Shown here: positions 8,612-17,387 of the stretch, piece by piece
Layout of the letters: each line of letters opens with the position of its first letter
Position numbering within the stretch: position 1 is the stretch's first letter
Origin: Sorangium cellulosum
GTDB lineage: Bacteria > Myxococcota_A > Polyangia > Polyangiales > Polyangiaceae
DNA length: 64,000 bases
Assembly (NCBI RefSeq): GCF_004135735.1
Contig: NZ_CP012670.1
Location: 9,061,501 to 9,125,500, forward strand
Direction of reading: 5' to 3'
The notes under the pieces: generated by a model
Told to the model about the DNA's origin: nothing
Database searches by the model: none
Seen by the model: only the letters and a program-made list of their open reading frames with translations
Program-made: the position numbers and the translations under genes

Positions 8612-10135
8612 CTACACGTCGAGGTCCTTCCACCGCTTCGATCGCTGCGTGAAGATCAGCATCCCCACCAGCGACGCCACGCCGATCGCCGCGAACGCGT
8701 ACCAGATCTCGTAAGGGCGGTAGGTCTCCCAGAGCAGCTTCGTGGCCTCGACCGCGTCGATGTTCAGCACCTCCTGGAGCTCCCTGAACGCCTCCTGCCG
8801 CGAGACCCCCGTCACCTCCGGGAGCGACGAGACGTCGCCGTCCCACGCCCTCCCCTTCACCAGCTCGGTCTTCTCGGCGAGGTAGCGCAGCGCCAGCGTC
8901 GCCTTCTCGCCCCGGGTGCCGTACAGGATCCCGGCGAGCTGCGCCCCGAGCGCCGGGCCGATCGCCGCCGGGATGTTGATGTACCCGAGGTACAGCGCCT
9001 TCTTCCCCGGGGGCGCGATGAGCGCGAAATACTCGACCTTCTTGGGGCCGGTCAGCATCTCTCCGGTGGAGAAGAGCAGGATCCCGAGGAAGAGCACGTA
9101 CAGCGACGTCGTCGTCCCGGAGACGAGGATGCCGCCGATCGCCACGAGGATGCCCAGCGACATCGCCGAGAGCACCTTCATCCTCGCCACCAGGTACGAG
9201 AACGGCACGAGGAAGAGAACGATGCACACCGCGTTCACGTTGAGCACGTTCTCCTGCTTGAGCTGGACCCCGCGCGGATCGTTCGTGGTGAGCCACGACG
9301 TCGGGAGCCAGGAGTTGTTCTGCACGAACGAGGTGCTGCTGATCCAGTCCGTGTAGAAGTTCGGCATCAGATCCCAGAGCTGGTACATCATCAGCCAGAA
9401 CCCCGAAAGCAGCAGGATCACGGTGATGAGCCGCGCGTCCCAGATGTTCTTGATCGTCTCCCGGAAGACCTTCCACGCGTCCGACGTCTTGTCCGCGCCG
9501 GAGTCGACCTCCTTGTACGTGAACAGCATCAGGAAGTTCAGCGAGATGATCGCGGCGCAGCCGTAAAACACCCACGGCCAGCTCTTCCCGTGGAGATAGC
9601 CGGCCAGAGGCGGGCCGATCGCCGCGCCCACGTTCACGAGCCAGTAGAAGAGACCCCAGCCCACCGAGGAGTTGGACTTGTTCATCGACTGGGCCAAGGT
9701 GCCCTGGATCCCCGGCTTGAAGAGCGCCGTCCCCGTCGCCAGGACCACCACGCCGAGCAGGAAGCCGGTGAAGCTCCGCTGTGTCGCCATCAGCAGATAA
9801 CCGATGATCTTGAGCCAGACGGTGATGAAGATGGTGCGCTTGTAGCCGTATCGATCGGCGTAGCCGCCCGTGATCATCGGCAGCAGCGACTGGATGAGGG
9901 CCCAGACCATGTAAATGGTGCCCTTGTCCTGCTGGCTGAAATGCAGCCCCCCGGGCTCGTCGGCCTGGGCGATGTAGATGGGCATCACGACCCGGACCCC
10001 GTAGTAGGCCAGTCGTTCCCACATCTCCATGGTGCAGCCCATCCAGAACGAGCGCGGGAGGCTCTTGATGGTCTGAGCAAAGGAGAGCTTCGGTGGCTCC
10101 TTCGCAGCGGGCTCGATCACGGCTGCATTCGACAT
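8612..10135 (-). CDS. POT/PTR2 family proton-dependent oligopeptide transporter
   Basis: Inner-membrane symporter that takes up di- and tripeptides with protons. The 507-residue protein has the family length, about twelve to fourteen hydrophobic segments, and near the N-terminus the ExxER signature as EMWERLAYYGVR, followed by SQQDKGTIYMVWAL. The ATG at 10135 (MSNAAVIEPAAKEPPKLSF) has GAGGAG a few bases upstream, whereas longer upstream frames lack plausible protein. It is a single-gene unit; the 3' end touches the satellite array at 8.6 kb. A decayed fragment of a paralogous or duplicated 3' end sits after gdhA at 2.0 kb. Confidence 0.9.
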   Translation of the reverse strand: MSNAAVIEPAAKEPPKLSFAQTIKSLPRSFWMGCTMEMWERLAYYGVRVVMPIYIAQADEPGGLHFSQQDKGTIYMVWALIQSLLPMITGGYADRYGYKRTIFITVWLKIIGYLLMATQRSFTGFLLGVVVLATGTALFKPGIQGTLAQSMNKSNSSVGWGLFYWLVNVGAAIGPPLAGYLHGKSWPWVFYGCAAIISLNFLMLFTYKEVDSGADKTSDAWKVFRETIKNIWDARLITVILLLSGFWLMMYQLWDLMPNFYTDWISSTSFVQNNSWLPTSWLTTNDPRGVQLKQENVLNVNAVCIVLFLVPFSYLVARMKVLSAMSLGILVAIGGILVSGTTTSLYVLFLGILLFSTGEMLTGPKKVEYFALIAPPGKKALYLGYINIPAAIGPALGAQLAGILYGTRGEKATLALRYLAEKTELVKGRAWDGDVSSLPEVTGVSRQEAFRELQEVLNIDAVEATKLLWETYRPYEIWYAFAAIGVASLVGMLIFTQRSKRWKDLDV

Positions 10136-10603
10136 TCCATGCTCCTCGCACGCCCGCGCCCCCGGGCGAGCCTTCGTAGCACAGCGCGTGCGACGCACAT
10201 ATCGGGATCCTGGGCGCGATGAGCGCGATCGACCGCAGGCCGTCGCGGGCATAGGAGATCGTGCGCCCGGAGCGCCGCGGGCGAGCCCCCTGCCGCCCCC
10301 CCGCGCCGGCTCAATCATGCAAAGTCGCGCGGTGCGGTGCAGCAGACCACGACGAGGCATCGAGTCCGCGCGCCGCGGAGACAGGCCTCCTCCGCGCCGC
10401 CCCGGTGTCCCGCCGGCCGCGCGCCGCGCCGCCTCGAGCCGATCGCGCCGCGGCCGGCGACACGCCGGGCAGCCGGCGCGGCCGCCCGCTTCGGCCCGCC
10501 GCGCGGCCGGATCACCGCCGGCGCGCGCCCGACGGCCGCCCCGGCTCGCCCGCCGGCGTCTCTTTGCCCGCCACCGGGTCGAGATGGTAGGGCAACCCCC
10601 GTG
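10136..10603. other. divergent intergenic region, no gene seen
   Basis: Extremely GC-rich spacer between the divergent transporter and recombinase genes. It must hold both promoters, but no consensus elements can be picked out. Open frames here are compositional shadows. Confidence 0.4.
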
Positions 10604-11755
10604 ATGCACGCGCGGCAGAGTGGGGATCGATCCGGCGGGACCACGCTGGAGCAGGCGATTGCGCGCTTCCTCACCTACCTCGCGGCGGAGCGCCGGGCCT
10701 CGCGCCACACCGTGGCCGCCTACCGGCGCGACCTCACCCAGCTCGCCCGCTTCGCCCGCGAGCAGGCCGCCGCGGACGCCGAGCGCCGGGCGCCGGCGGC
10801 GCGCGGCCGGGCGACGCGCGACAAGGCCACGCGTGGCAACGCCAGGCCGGGCACGGCCGTGCGCGGCGAGGCGGCTCAGGACGCGGCGGCGCGCGGCGAG
10901 GCGGCTCAGGACGCGGCGGCGCGCGGCGAGGCGGCTCAGGACGCGGCGGCGCGCGGCGAGGCGCCGGCCGTGGACGGCCTCGACGTGCTGCTCCTGCGGC
11001 GCTGGCTCGGCTCCCTCGCCCGCACCCACGCGCCCGCCTCGATCGCGCGCAAGGTGGGCGCCGCCCGCGCCCTGCTCCGCTACCTCGAGCGGCGCGGCGA
11101 GGTCGACAAGAACGCCGCCGCCCAGCTCGCCCTCCCCAAGGTCCGGCGCCCGCTGCCGACCTTCCTCGACGTCGACGCCGCCGCCGAGGTCGTGGAGACC
11201 CCCGGCGCCGAGACCGCCGAGGGGCTGCGCGATCGCGCCCTCCTGGAGACCCTCTACGGCGCGGGCCTGCGCGTCTCCGAGCTCTGCGGGCTCGACCTCG
11301 CCCACGTCGACCGGCAGCCCGGCCGCGCCTCGGTGCGCGTCGTCGGCAAGGGCGACAAGGAGCGCGTCGTCCCCCTCGGCGCCCACGCCCTCGCCGCCAT
11401 CGAGCGCTACCTCGAGCGGCGCGACGAGCTCGCCGATCCCACGACCGGCGCCCGCGACCCCCGCGCCCTGTTCCTCTCCCGCCGCGGCGCCCGCCTCGGG
11501 GTGCGCCGCGTCCAGGAGCTCGTCCACCGCTACGGCGCGCTCGGCGCCGGCCGGGCCGACCTGCACCCGCACGCGCTCCGGCACACGTGCGCGACCCACC
11601 TGCTCGACGGCGGCGCCGACCTCCGGGCCATCCAGAAGCTGCTCGGCCACGCGTCGCTCGCCACCACGCAGCGGTACACGCACGTCTCGATCGATCACCT
11701 GCTCAAGGTCTACGACGCCGCCCACCCCATGGCGCGGAAGCGGAGCCCGGCGTGA
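10604..11755 (+). CDS. xerC: tyrosine recombinase, XerC/XerD type
   Basis: Site-specific recombinase expected to resolve chromosome dimers at dif. The 383-residue protein has an N-terminal SAM-like core-binding domain (LEQAIARFLTYLAAERRAS) and a C-terminal catalytic domain with all expected residues: Arg223 (GAGLRVSELCGLDL), Lys249 (VVGKGDKERVVPLG), His323 and Arg326 (HPHALRHTCATHLL), His349 (LLGHASLATTQRYTH) and the nucleophile Tyr358. The length exceeds typical XerC (about 300) because residues 65-120 are an Ala/Arg/Gly-rich insertion with three exact GEAAQDAAAR repeats inside the N-terminal domain. The start chosen is the ATG at 10604 (GTG 10601 adjacent). Its stop overlaps the GTG start of the sulfatase-like gene. 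A lone Xer with no phage or integron genes nearby favours housekeeping, though XerC versus XerD is not decided. Confidence 0.88.
   Translation: MHARQSGDRSGGTTLEQAIARFLTYLAAERRASRHTVAAYRRDLTQLARFAREQAAADAERRAPAARGRATRDKATRGNARPGTAVRGEAAQDAAARGEAAQDAAARGEAAQDAAARGEAPAVDGLDVLLLRRWLGSLARTHAPASIARKVGAARALLRYLERRGEVDKNAAAQLALPKVRRPLPTFLDVDAAAEVVETPGAETAEGLRDRALLETLYGAGLRVSELCGLDLAHVDRQPGRASVRVVGKGDKERVVPLGAHALAAIERYLERRDELADPTTGARDPRALFLSRRGARLGVRRVQELVHRYGALGAGRADLHPHALRHTCATHLLDGGADLRAIQKLLGHASLATTQRYTHVSIDHLLKVYDAAHPMARKRSPA
10864..10960 (+). repeat. three 30-base in-frame repeats in the recombinase gene
   Basis: Three essentially identical 30-base units encode GEAAQDAAAR, followed by a partial fourth (GEA). 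Because the unit is a multiple of three, the frame is kept. Confidence 0.9.
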
Positions 11756-14064
11756 AGAAGACCCCGGCCGGCCCCGGCGTCGCGGTCCCCACGCTGGCGC
11801 GCGGGTGGGCGGCGCGGCTCGCCCGGAGCGCGCTCGGCGCCGGCGTCGCCGGCATCCTGGCCGCCAACCTCGACGCCGGCTGGGCGACCACGGGCGGCGC
11901 CGACGACCCCTCCTCCCAGCTCGCCACCTACCTCGCCGACGCCGGCGTGATCGCGCCCGTCGTGCTCGTCGTCGGGCTCCTCGCGGGCCTCGGGGCGATC
12001 GCGGCCGATCCGTCGCGCCCGCCGACGCCGGCGACGCTCATCGCCTCGCTCCGGCTGCGCGCGATCGGCCGGCCCGCCGACATCGCGGCGTTCGTGCCGC
12101 TCACCGTGCTCGCGGCGTTCCTGTGGATGACCCTGTGCGCGCAGCTCGCCCGCGCGCTGCTCGGGCTCGACGCCCCGCCGCTCCTGGTCGGCACCGCCGT
12201 GGCCGCCGGCGCGCTCGGCCTCGGCGTCATCGCGGGCCTCGCCGTGCTCGCGCTGACGCCGCCGCTCCGGCGCGCCCTCGCCACGGCCAGCGACGGGCGC
12301 CCGGCCTGCGTCGATCCGGCGGTGACCGGCGGCGTCGCGCTCGCCGCCGCCGCGGCGCTGTTCGCGTACGGGGTCGCCACGGGCGGCGTCTCCGGCGAGG
12401 GGGGCCTCTTCGGCATCTACGGCGTCTTCAAGCGCCCCGAGCTCGACCTGCGCGCCCCGGCGCTCCTGCTCGGCGTCGCGCTCGCCGCGTTCCTCGCGCA
12501 GGCCGCCGCCCGGACGGTCCGCGCCCCGATCGCGCTGCTCCTCGCGCTCCTGCCGCTCGGGCTGACCGCGCGCGCCGCCACGTCGCTCGACGGCGCGCCC
12601 GCGATCGCCCAGGCGCTCGAGCGCGGCGCCCCGGTCGGGGGCAAGAGCCTCGCGCTCCTGCGCCGCGCCGCCGATCGCGACGGCGACGGCGCGGCCGCGC
12701 TCTTCGGCGGCGGCGACTGCGACGATCGCGACGGGCGCGTCCACCCGCTCGCCGAGGAGATCCTCGACAACGGCGTCGACGACGACTGCACCGGCGGCGA
12801 CCTGACCGCCGCGGCGCTCGCCGCGCTCGCGCCCCCGCCCCCCGCCGCGCCCCCGCCGGAGGCCGCCCAGCGCGTGCCGGACGACCTCAACGTCGTCCTG
12901 ATCACGATCGACACCCTCCGCTGGGATCTCGGCTACGCGGGCAACCCGCGGCCGGTCTCGCCGAACCTCGACGCGCTCGCGGCCCGGTCCACGGCGTTCG
13001 AGCGCGCGTACGCGCTCGCGTCCTACACGGGCAAGAGCATCGGCCCGATGCTCATCGGCAAGTACGGGAGCGAGACGAACCGGAACTGGGGTCATTTCAA
13101 CAAGTTCGGCGAGGAGGACACGTTCGTCGCGGAGCGCCTGAAGGCCGCGGGGGTGAGCACGATGAGCGTGCACGGGCACCGCTACTTCGGGAAGTTCGGC
13201 GGGCTCGACCGCGGCTTCGACGTGGTGGACCTGTCCGCGGCGCCGCCGGAGGGCGCGCCTTGGGACATCGACAACAAGGCGACGAGCCCCGCGCTGACCG
13301 ACGCGGCGCTCCGGCTGCTCGCGTCGCCCGAGCGCACGGGCGGGCGCTTCTTCCTGTGGGTCCACTACCTGGATCCGCACGCCGACTACCTGCGGCACAA
13401 GGACGGGCCGGGCTTCGGGGCGGCGACGCAGCGGGATCTCTACGACGGCGAGGTCGCGTTCACGGACCAGCACATCGGCCGGCTGCTCGACGCGATCGCG
13501 GCGGCGCCGTACGGCGGGCGCACGGCGATCCTCGTGACGAGCGACCACGGCGAGGCGTTCGGCGAGCACAAGATGTACCGCCACGGCTTCGAGCTCTGGG
13601 AGGAGCTCGTGCGCGTGCCGCTGCTCGTCCACGTCCCGGGCGCGGCGCCGTCGCGGGTCGCGGCGCGGCGCAGCCTGATCGACCTCGCGCCGACGATCCT
13701 CGACCTGATGCGGGTCCCCGGCCCCGGCGAGGGCGCGGCCCCGACGGACTTCCTGTCCGGCGCGTCGCTGCTGCCCGACGTGTTCCTCGCCGCCGGCGAG
13801 CAGGCCCAGGCGCGCGACGTGCTGATCGACATGCCGGCGGGGCCGTACAACGACGCGCGGCGGTCGTTCATCCACGGCGACCTGAAGCTCACGATCTCGG
13901 GCGGCGCCCGGTTCGAGCTCTACGACCTCGCGAGCGACCCGGAGGAGCGGAAGAACCTCTGGGGGACCGAGGCCGGGAAGGACCGGGCGAAGGAGATCGA
14001 GGCGCGTTATGCGGCGATGCGGGCGCGCCTCCGCGAGGTGCGCGTGACCGGCGCGCGGAAGTGA
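11752..14064 (+). CDS. membrane-anchored sulfatase-like protein with MopE-type Asp-rich motif
   Basis: Alkaline-phosphatase/sulfatase superfamily protein of about 770 residues. The first 280 or so residues contain several hydrophobic, probably membrane-spanning segments. Residues around 306-353 hold a MopE-like metal-binding motif (DRDGDG, GGDCDDRDGRVHPLAEEI, GVDDDCTGGD). From about 378 a sulfatase fold begins: LNVVLITIDTLRWDLGYAG, PVSPNLDALAARSTAFERAY, later LVTSDHGEAFGEHKMYRHG and a C-terminal ELYDLASDPEERKNL, all typical. The formylglycine motif C/S-x-P-x-R is not present; the equivalent place reads SYTGKSIGPMLIGKYG, so a Thr or Ser nucleophile is likely and substrate may be a phosphodiester or phosphoester. 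The GTG start overlaps the recombinase stop (GTGA), implying translational coupling. Confidence 0.85.
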   Translation: MKKTPAGPGVAVPTLARGWAARLARSALGAGVAGILAANLDAGWATTGGADDPSSQLATYLADAGVIAPVVLVVGLLAGLGAIAADPSRPPTPATLIASLRLRAIGRPADIAAFVPLTVLAAFLWMTLCAQLARALLGLDAPPLLVGTAVAAGALGLGVIAGLAVLALTPPLRRALATASDGRPACVDPAVTGGVALAAAAALFAYGVATGGVSGEGGLFGIYGVFKRPELDLRAPALLLGVALAAFLAQAAARTVRAPIALLLALLPLGLTARAATSLDGAPAIAQALERGAPVGGKSLALLRRAADRDGDGAAALFGGGDCDDRDGRVHPLAEEILDNGVDDDCTGGDLTAAALAALAPPPPAAPPPEAAQRVPDDLNVVLITIDTLRWDLGYAGNPRPVSPNLDALAARSTAFERAYALASYTGKSIGPMLIGKYGSETNRNWGHFNKFGEEDTFVAERLKAAGVSTMSVHGHRYFGKFGGLDRGFDVVDLSAAPPEGAPWDIDNKATSPALTDAALRLLASPERTGGRFFLWVHYLDPHADYLRHKDGPGFGAATQRDLYDGEVAFTDQHIGRLLDAIAAAPYGGRTAILVTSDHGEAFGEHKMYRHGFELWEELVRVPLLVHVPGAAPSRVAARRSLIDLAPTILDLMRVPGPGEGAAPTDFLSGASLLPDVFLAAGEQAQARDVLIDMPAGPYNDARRSFIHGDLKLTISGGARFELYDLASDPEERKNLWGTEAGKDRAKEIEARYAAMRARLREVRVTGARK

Positions 14065-14376
14065 ACGTCCTGCCGCGCGATGGACCGGCATGGCCGCGGG
14101 CGCCCTCCCGGATCGCCGCGCGCATGGCCAGAGGCGGCGCGGCGATTTTTTCTCGGCGACCTGACAAATCCGCTCCTTTTTATGGCCGTTTCCAACGAGA
14201 AATTGAACATGAAGGCGGGAAGGCAGGAAGATTTCCCGGTGATTTTGCTTCCCCTCTTCCCGCCTTCATGTGAATTCCCCGAAAAATTTGGGAGGATGCA
14301 TCAGCTCGGCGACCGATGATTCCTGATGGGGCCGGGGGTCTATGGGGGTGCCATCACGGCAAAGGAGAAGAGCGCC
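14065..14376. other. intergenic region holding a long palindrome
   Basis: No gene seen. The region is less GC-rich around 14140-14300 and contains the inverted repeat at 14208-14270 listed separately. Confidence 0.5.
14208..14270. repeat. palindrome with ATGAAGGCGGGAAG arms (first copy)
   Basis: Left arm ATGAAGGCGGGAAGG and right arm CCCTCTTCCCGCCTTCAT flank about 30 bases. It could act as a bidirectional terminator for the sulfatase-like gene, but a second copy with the same arms at 14831-14880 shows that it belongs to a repeated palindromic element. Confidence 0.8.
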
Positions 14377-14793
14377 ATGACCACGAAGAACCCTCGCAAG
14401 ATCTTCGTCAACCTGTCCGTCCGCGACCTGAAGCGATCGATGGAGTTCTTCAGCAAGCTCGGGTTCGAGTTCAACCCGCAGTTCACGGACGCGAACAACG
14501 CCTGCATGATCGTCAGCGAGGAGGCCTATGTCATGCTCCTCGCGGAGTCGTTCTTCAAGACGTTCACGAAGAAGGAGATCTGCAGCACGAGCACGCACAC
14601 GGAGGGGCTCTTCGCGCTCTCATGCAGCAGCCGGGCCGAGGTCGACGACATGGTGAAGAAGGCGATCGCGGCGGGCGGGTCGCACGCGATGGCTCCGCAG
14701 GAGCACGGCTTCATGTATGGCTGGAGCTTCTACGATCTCGATGGCCACCACTGGGAGGTGGTCTGGATGGACCCCAAGGCGAGCCAGCCGTAG
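14377..14793 (+). CDS. VOC family protein (glyoxalase/bleomycin-resistance fold)
   Basis: Small soluble metalloenzyme-fold protein of 138 residues. The N-terminus KIFVNLSVRDLKRSMEFFSK is the classic beta-alpha opening of a VOC half, and the end GWSFYDLDGHHWEVVWMDP carries the usual DLDGHxWE motif with the metal-binding Glu. Family members such as the YaeR/PhnB-like group are mostly of unknown substrate. The ATG at 14377 follows an AAAGGAG ribosome binding site at 14361-14367; the longer upstream frame adds no conserved sequence. The gene lies between two copies of the same palindrome and upstream of a glutathione transferase gene on the same strand, which hints at electrophile detoxification but does not prove it. 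Confidence 0.88.
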   Translation: MTTKNPRKIFVNLSVRDLKRSMEFFSKLGFEFNPQFTDANNACMIVSEEAYVMLLAESFFKTFTKKEICSTSTHTEGLFALSCSSRAEVDDMVKKAIAAGGSHAMAPQEHGFMYGWSFYDLDGHHWEVVWMDPKASQP

Positions 14794-14830
14794 CCGGCGG
14801 GCGGCGGGCGCGTCGCACGGGAGAGCCGAC

Positions 14831-14880
14831 ATGAAGGCGGGAGGGTGGGAGGAGCCTCGATCGCTCTCCCCGCCTTCACG
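14831..14880. repeat. palindrome with ATGAAGGCGGGAGG arms (second copy)
   Basis: Left arm ATGAAGGCGGGAGGG and right arm CTCCCCGCCTTCA with about 20 bases between. The arms match the copy at 14208-14270, while the loop differs. The two copies bracket the VOC gene. Confidence 0.75.
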
Positions 14881-14950
14881 CCCCAGGTCGAGCCACGACC
14901 AGCCCGCCCCCCGGACCCATGGGTCACGATCGGATCAAGTGAGGTCACCG

Positions 14951-15583
14951 ATGATCAAGGTCTACAACTTCGCGCGCGGGGCCCGCGGCTTGCGGGTCAT
15001 GTGGCAGTGCGAGGAGATGGGTTTGCCCTACCAGGTAGAGACGGTCTCGTATCCGCCGAGCGAGGCCTATCTCGCGTTGAACCCGCTCGGCAGCGTGCCG
15101 TTCCTCGAGGACGAGGGCGGCGTGGCGATCCACGAGTCCGTCGCGATGATGCTGTACCTGGCGCAGCGCCACGGGCCCACGCCCCTCCTGCCCGACAAGG
15201 AGGATCCGGCGCTCGCGCGCGTGCTGCAGATGACCGTGTTCGGCGAAGCCACGATCGGGGCGGGCGTCAACGCCCTGCTCACAGCGCATTTCGGCGCGCC
15301 GGAGGGGGACAAGCGCAACTGGTCGGTCCGCGCGCACGAGGCGAGCGTCGAGCGGGCCCTGCGCTTCACGGCCGACCTGCTCGGCGACAGGCCTTTCCTC
15401 GCCGGGGAGCGCCTCACGCTCGCCGACATCTCGGTGAGCACCGCGGTCGGAATCTATCGCGGCGTGCTCGGCAAGGCGCTGCCCGACGAGCTCGTCGCCT
15501 ACCAGGAGCGGATGGCCGCGCGGCCGGCGCTCGAGCGCGCGCGCGCGCGGTGCCGTGGCCAGGACGGCCCGGCGCGCGCCTGA
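14951..15583 (+). CDS. glutathione S-transferase family protein
   Basis: Cytosolic GST-fold protein of 210 residues. The N-terminal thioredoxin-like domain opens MIKVYNFARGARGLRVMWQC and contains the cis-Pro and Glu-Ser glutathione-binding elements in NPLGSVPFLEDEGGVAIHES. The helical C-terminal domain has RPFLAGERLTLADISVSTA, the conserved N-capping/hydrophobic-staple motif. Substrate is unknown; isomerase, dehalogenase or conjugating activity are all possible. The ATG at 14951 was chosen because the thioredoxin-fold strand begins immediately after it; longer frames run back through the VOC gene. A fragment of a LysE-type exporter follows on the same strand about 45 bases downstream. Confidence 0.88.
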   Translation: MIKVYNFARGARGLRVMWQCEEMGLPYQVETVSYPPSEAYLALNPLGSVPFLEDEGGVAIHESVAMMLYLAQRHGPTPLLPDKEDPALARVLQMTVFGEATIGAGVNALLTAHFGAPEGDKRNWSVRAHEASVERALRFTADLLGDRPFLAGERLTLADISVSTAVGIYRGVLGKALPDELVAYQERMAARPALERARARCRGQDGPARA

Positions 15584-15627
15584 GGAGCGCGACGCCGGCG
15601 CGTCCCCCCTGCCCTGGCGCTCCGAGC

Positions 15628-15933
15628 CTGGTCAAGCTGTTCGCCGAAGGGGCGCTGTCCAACCTGTCGAATCCCAAGGTGACGATCTTCTATCTCGCCT
15701 TCCTGCCGCAGTTCGTCCCCGCGGACGCCGAGCACCCGACCCTGCTCCTCGTCGCGCTCGGGACTGCGTTCTCGCTGCTCACCTTGCTGGTGAAAGGGCT
15801 GGTCGGCTTCTTCTCCGGCGCCCTGTCCGCGTGGCTGCGCGGGCGTCCCAGGGTCCTCACCGGGGTGCACCGGACGAGCGGCGCGGTGATGGTCGGCCTG
15901 GGGATCAAGCTCGCCCTCGAGCGGCGCACGTGA
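15628..15933 (+). pseudogene. C-terminal fragment of a LysE/RhtB family exporter
   Basis: The frame reads LVKLFAEGALSNLSNPKVTI, then FYLAFLPQFV, LLVALGTAFSLLTLLVKGLV and a final SGAVMVGLGIKLALERR. This is the second half of an amino-acid or homoserine-lactone efflux protein (family length about 205 residues). The N-terminal three transmembrane segments are missing: the sequence before 15628 is the end of the GST gene. No start codon with a ribosome binding site precedes the conserved part. It is best read as a deletion remnant. Confidence 0.75.
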
Positions 15934-16083
15934 GCTCTCCCGACATGCGTTGACCGGCGCGCGCAGGGACGGACGAGCGCCGGCACCTCGCGGCCGCGAG
16001 GCGCCGGCCGCAGCGCGCGGGGCGGGAGCGCTGGCGCCTCGCGCGACGCGCCGACCGTGGCAGGATGCGGGCAGGAGCATCGC

Positions 16084-17037
16084 ATGGGAAACCACCTGGA
16101 GCGGGTCATCGGGGTACTCAACGGGGTCATCGGCGACCACCTGAAGCGGACCGGCAACGGCCTCACGACGGCGATGCAGCTCGTCCGCGACGGACATCCC
16201 GTGCCGGTCGCCGGGGCGTTCCATGCGGCCGCCTGTGCCCGAGCCACGCCCCGCGTCGTCGTGCTCGTGCACGGGCTGATGAGCACCGAGGACATCTGGA
16301 CGATGCCGGACGGCGAGACGTACGGCTCGCGCCTGTCGCGCGATCTCGGGTACATGCCGCTGTACCTGCGGTACAACACCGGTCTCCGCATCTCCGAGAA
16401 CGGCGAGGCCCTGGATGCGCTCCTCGAGCAGCTCGTCTGTGCCTGTCCTGTTCCCGTGGAGGAGCTGGTCCTCATCGGTCACAGCATGGGCGGCCTCGTC
16501 TCGCGCAGCGCCGTGCACGCGGCGAGCGAAAGGGGGCGACGATGGCTGCCGCTCCTGAAGCGGGCCTTCTATCTCGGCACACCGCACCTCGGCGCCCCGC
16601 TGGAGCGCTTTGGCAGCACCGTCACGTGGGCGCTCGCGCGCATCGACAATCCGTACACGAAGCTCATCGCCGACATCGTCGACCTCCGCAGCGGCGGAAT
16701 GAAGGACCTCGGCCATGCCAACCTCCGCCGCGAGGACTGGGAGGGCGCCGGCGCGGACGCCCTGCTCCAGAACCGTCGCCACCCCGTGCCCCTGCTCCCT
16801 CACATTCGCCATCACCTCATCGCCGGCGCGCTCACGGCCGACCCGTGGCTCCCCCTCCTGTTCGGCGACGCGATGGTCTCGCTGCGGAGCGCCACGGGCC
16901 GGGCGGTCGCCGGGGACCGGTGCTCGCCCTTCCCTCAGGAGCACGTGCGGATCATGCCGTCGCTCGGCCACCTGCGCCTGGCGCGCGACCCGGACGTCTA
17001 CGCGCAGATCCGCGCGTGGTGCGAGGAGCCGGCGTGA
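16084..17037 (+). CDS. alpha/beta hydrolase, lipase/esterase-like (PGAP1-type)
   Basis: A 317-residue alpha/beta hydrolase. After a short N-terminal helix region the strand PRVVVLVHGLMSTEDIW supplies the oxyanion-hole HG motif. LVLIGHSMGGLVSRSA is the nucleophile elbow (GHSMGG), AFYLGTPHLGAPLERFG is the GTPHxG element seen in lipases and PGAP1-like proteins, and FGDAMVSLRSA and LGHLRLA supply plausible acid and His residues. Likely acts on a lipid or polyester ester bond; substrate unknown. ATG 16084 precedes the amphipathic MGNHLERVIGVL segment. Its TGA overlaps the ATG of the following small gene (TGATG), so the two are co-translated. Confidence 0.85.
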   Translation: MGNHLERVIGVLNGVIGDHLKRTGNGLTTAMQLVRDGHPVPVAGAFHAAACARATPRVVVLVHGLMSTEDIWTMPDGETYGSRLSRDLGYMPLYLRYNTGLRISENGEALDALLEQLVCACPVPVEELVLIGHSMGGLVSRSAVHAASERGRRWLPLLKRAFYLGTPHLGAPLERFGSTVTWALARIDNPYTKLIADIVDLRSGGMKDLGHANLRREDWEGAGADALLQNRRHPVPLLPHIRHHLIAGALTADPWLPLLFGDAMVSLRSATGRAVAGDRCSPFPQEHVRIMPSLGHLRLARDPDVYAQIRAWCEEPA

Positions 17038-17387
17038 TGGACAGGTGGCGCGGCTTGAAGGACCTCGTGGTGGACGCGGTCGATCACGGGTCGCGGGCCG
17101 TGGAGCGCCTGCAGAAGCACGCGGCGAAGCTGCCGTTCGATCTGCTGGAGCAGATCCCCCCGATCAAGGCTCCCGTGAGGGGGATCCGGCTCGTCCACGA
17201 CACGGCGCTGTCCGGCGTCCACGGGGCGATCCGCCTCGTCAACCGCGCCGTGGGGGGCACGGTGGATGGGATCCTCTTCCTCGTCGAGCAGAAGAGACGG
17301 CCGCCGGAGGCGCCGGGCGACAGCGCGGGAGGCGCGCCGGACGACAGCGCGGGAGGCGCGCCGGGCGACGGGCAGCGCGCGCCATAA
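17037..17387 (+). CDS. small conserved partner of the hydrolase, function unknown
   Basis: A 116-residue protein beginning MDRWRGLKDLVVDAVDHGSR. The body has helical, amphipathic character with alternating VHG/VHD motifs (IRLVHDTALSGVHGAIRLVN) and ends in a Gly/Ala/Asp-rich tail containing two 24-base repeats (DSAGGAPG/DSAGGAPD). No signal peptide. The one-base overlap TGATG with the upstream hydrolase suggests a functional pair, perhaps a chaperone or membrane-associating subunit; this is inference from the gene order. No family is recognised with confidence. Confidence 0.7.
   Translation: MDRWRGLKDLVVDAVDHGSRAVERLQKHAAKLPFDLLEQIPPIKAPVRGIRLVHDTALSGVHGAIRLVNRAVGGTVDGILFLVEQKRRPPEAPGDSAGGAPDDSAGGAPGDGQRAP
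17313..17370 (+). repeat. 24-base in-frame repeats at the 3' end of the small partner gene
   Basis: Two and a part copies of a 24-base unit encoding Gly-Asp-Ser-Ala-Gly-Gly-Ala-Pro with one substitution (Gly to Asp). Confidence 0.7.

Noticed and set aside
10337..10603. N-terminal extension of the recombinase (89 extra residues)
   Set aside because: The extension is Arg/Pro/Ala-rich and unconserved in style; the ATG at 10604 sits just before the recognisable core-binding domain.
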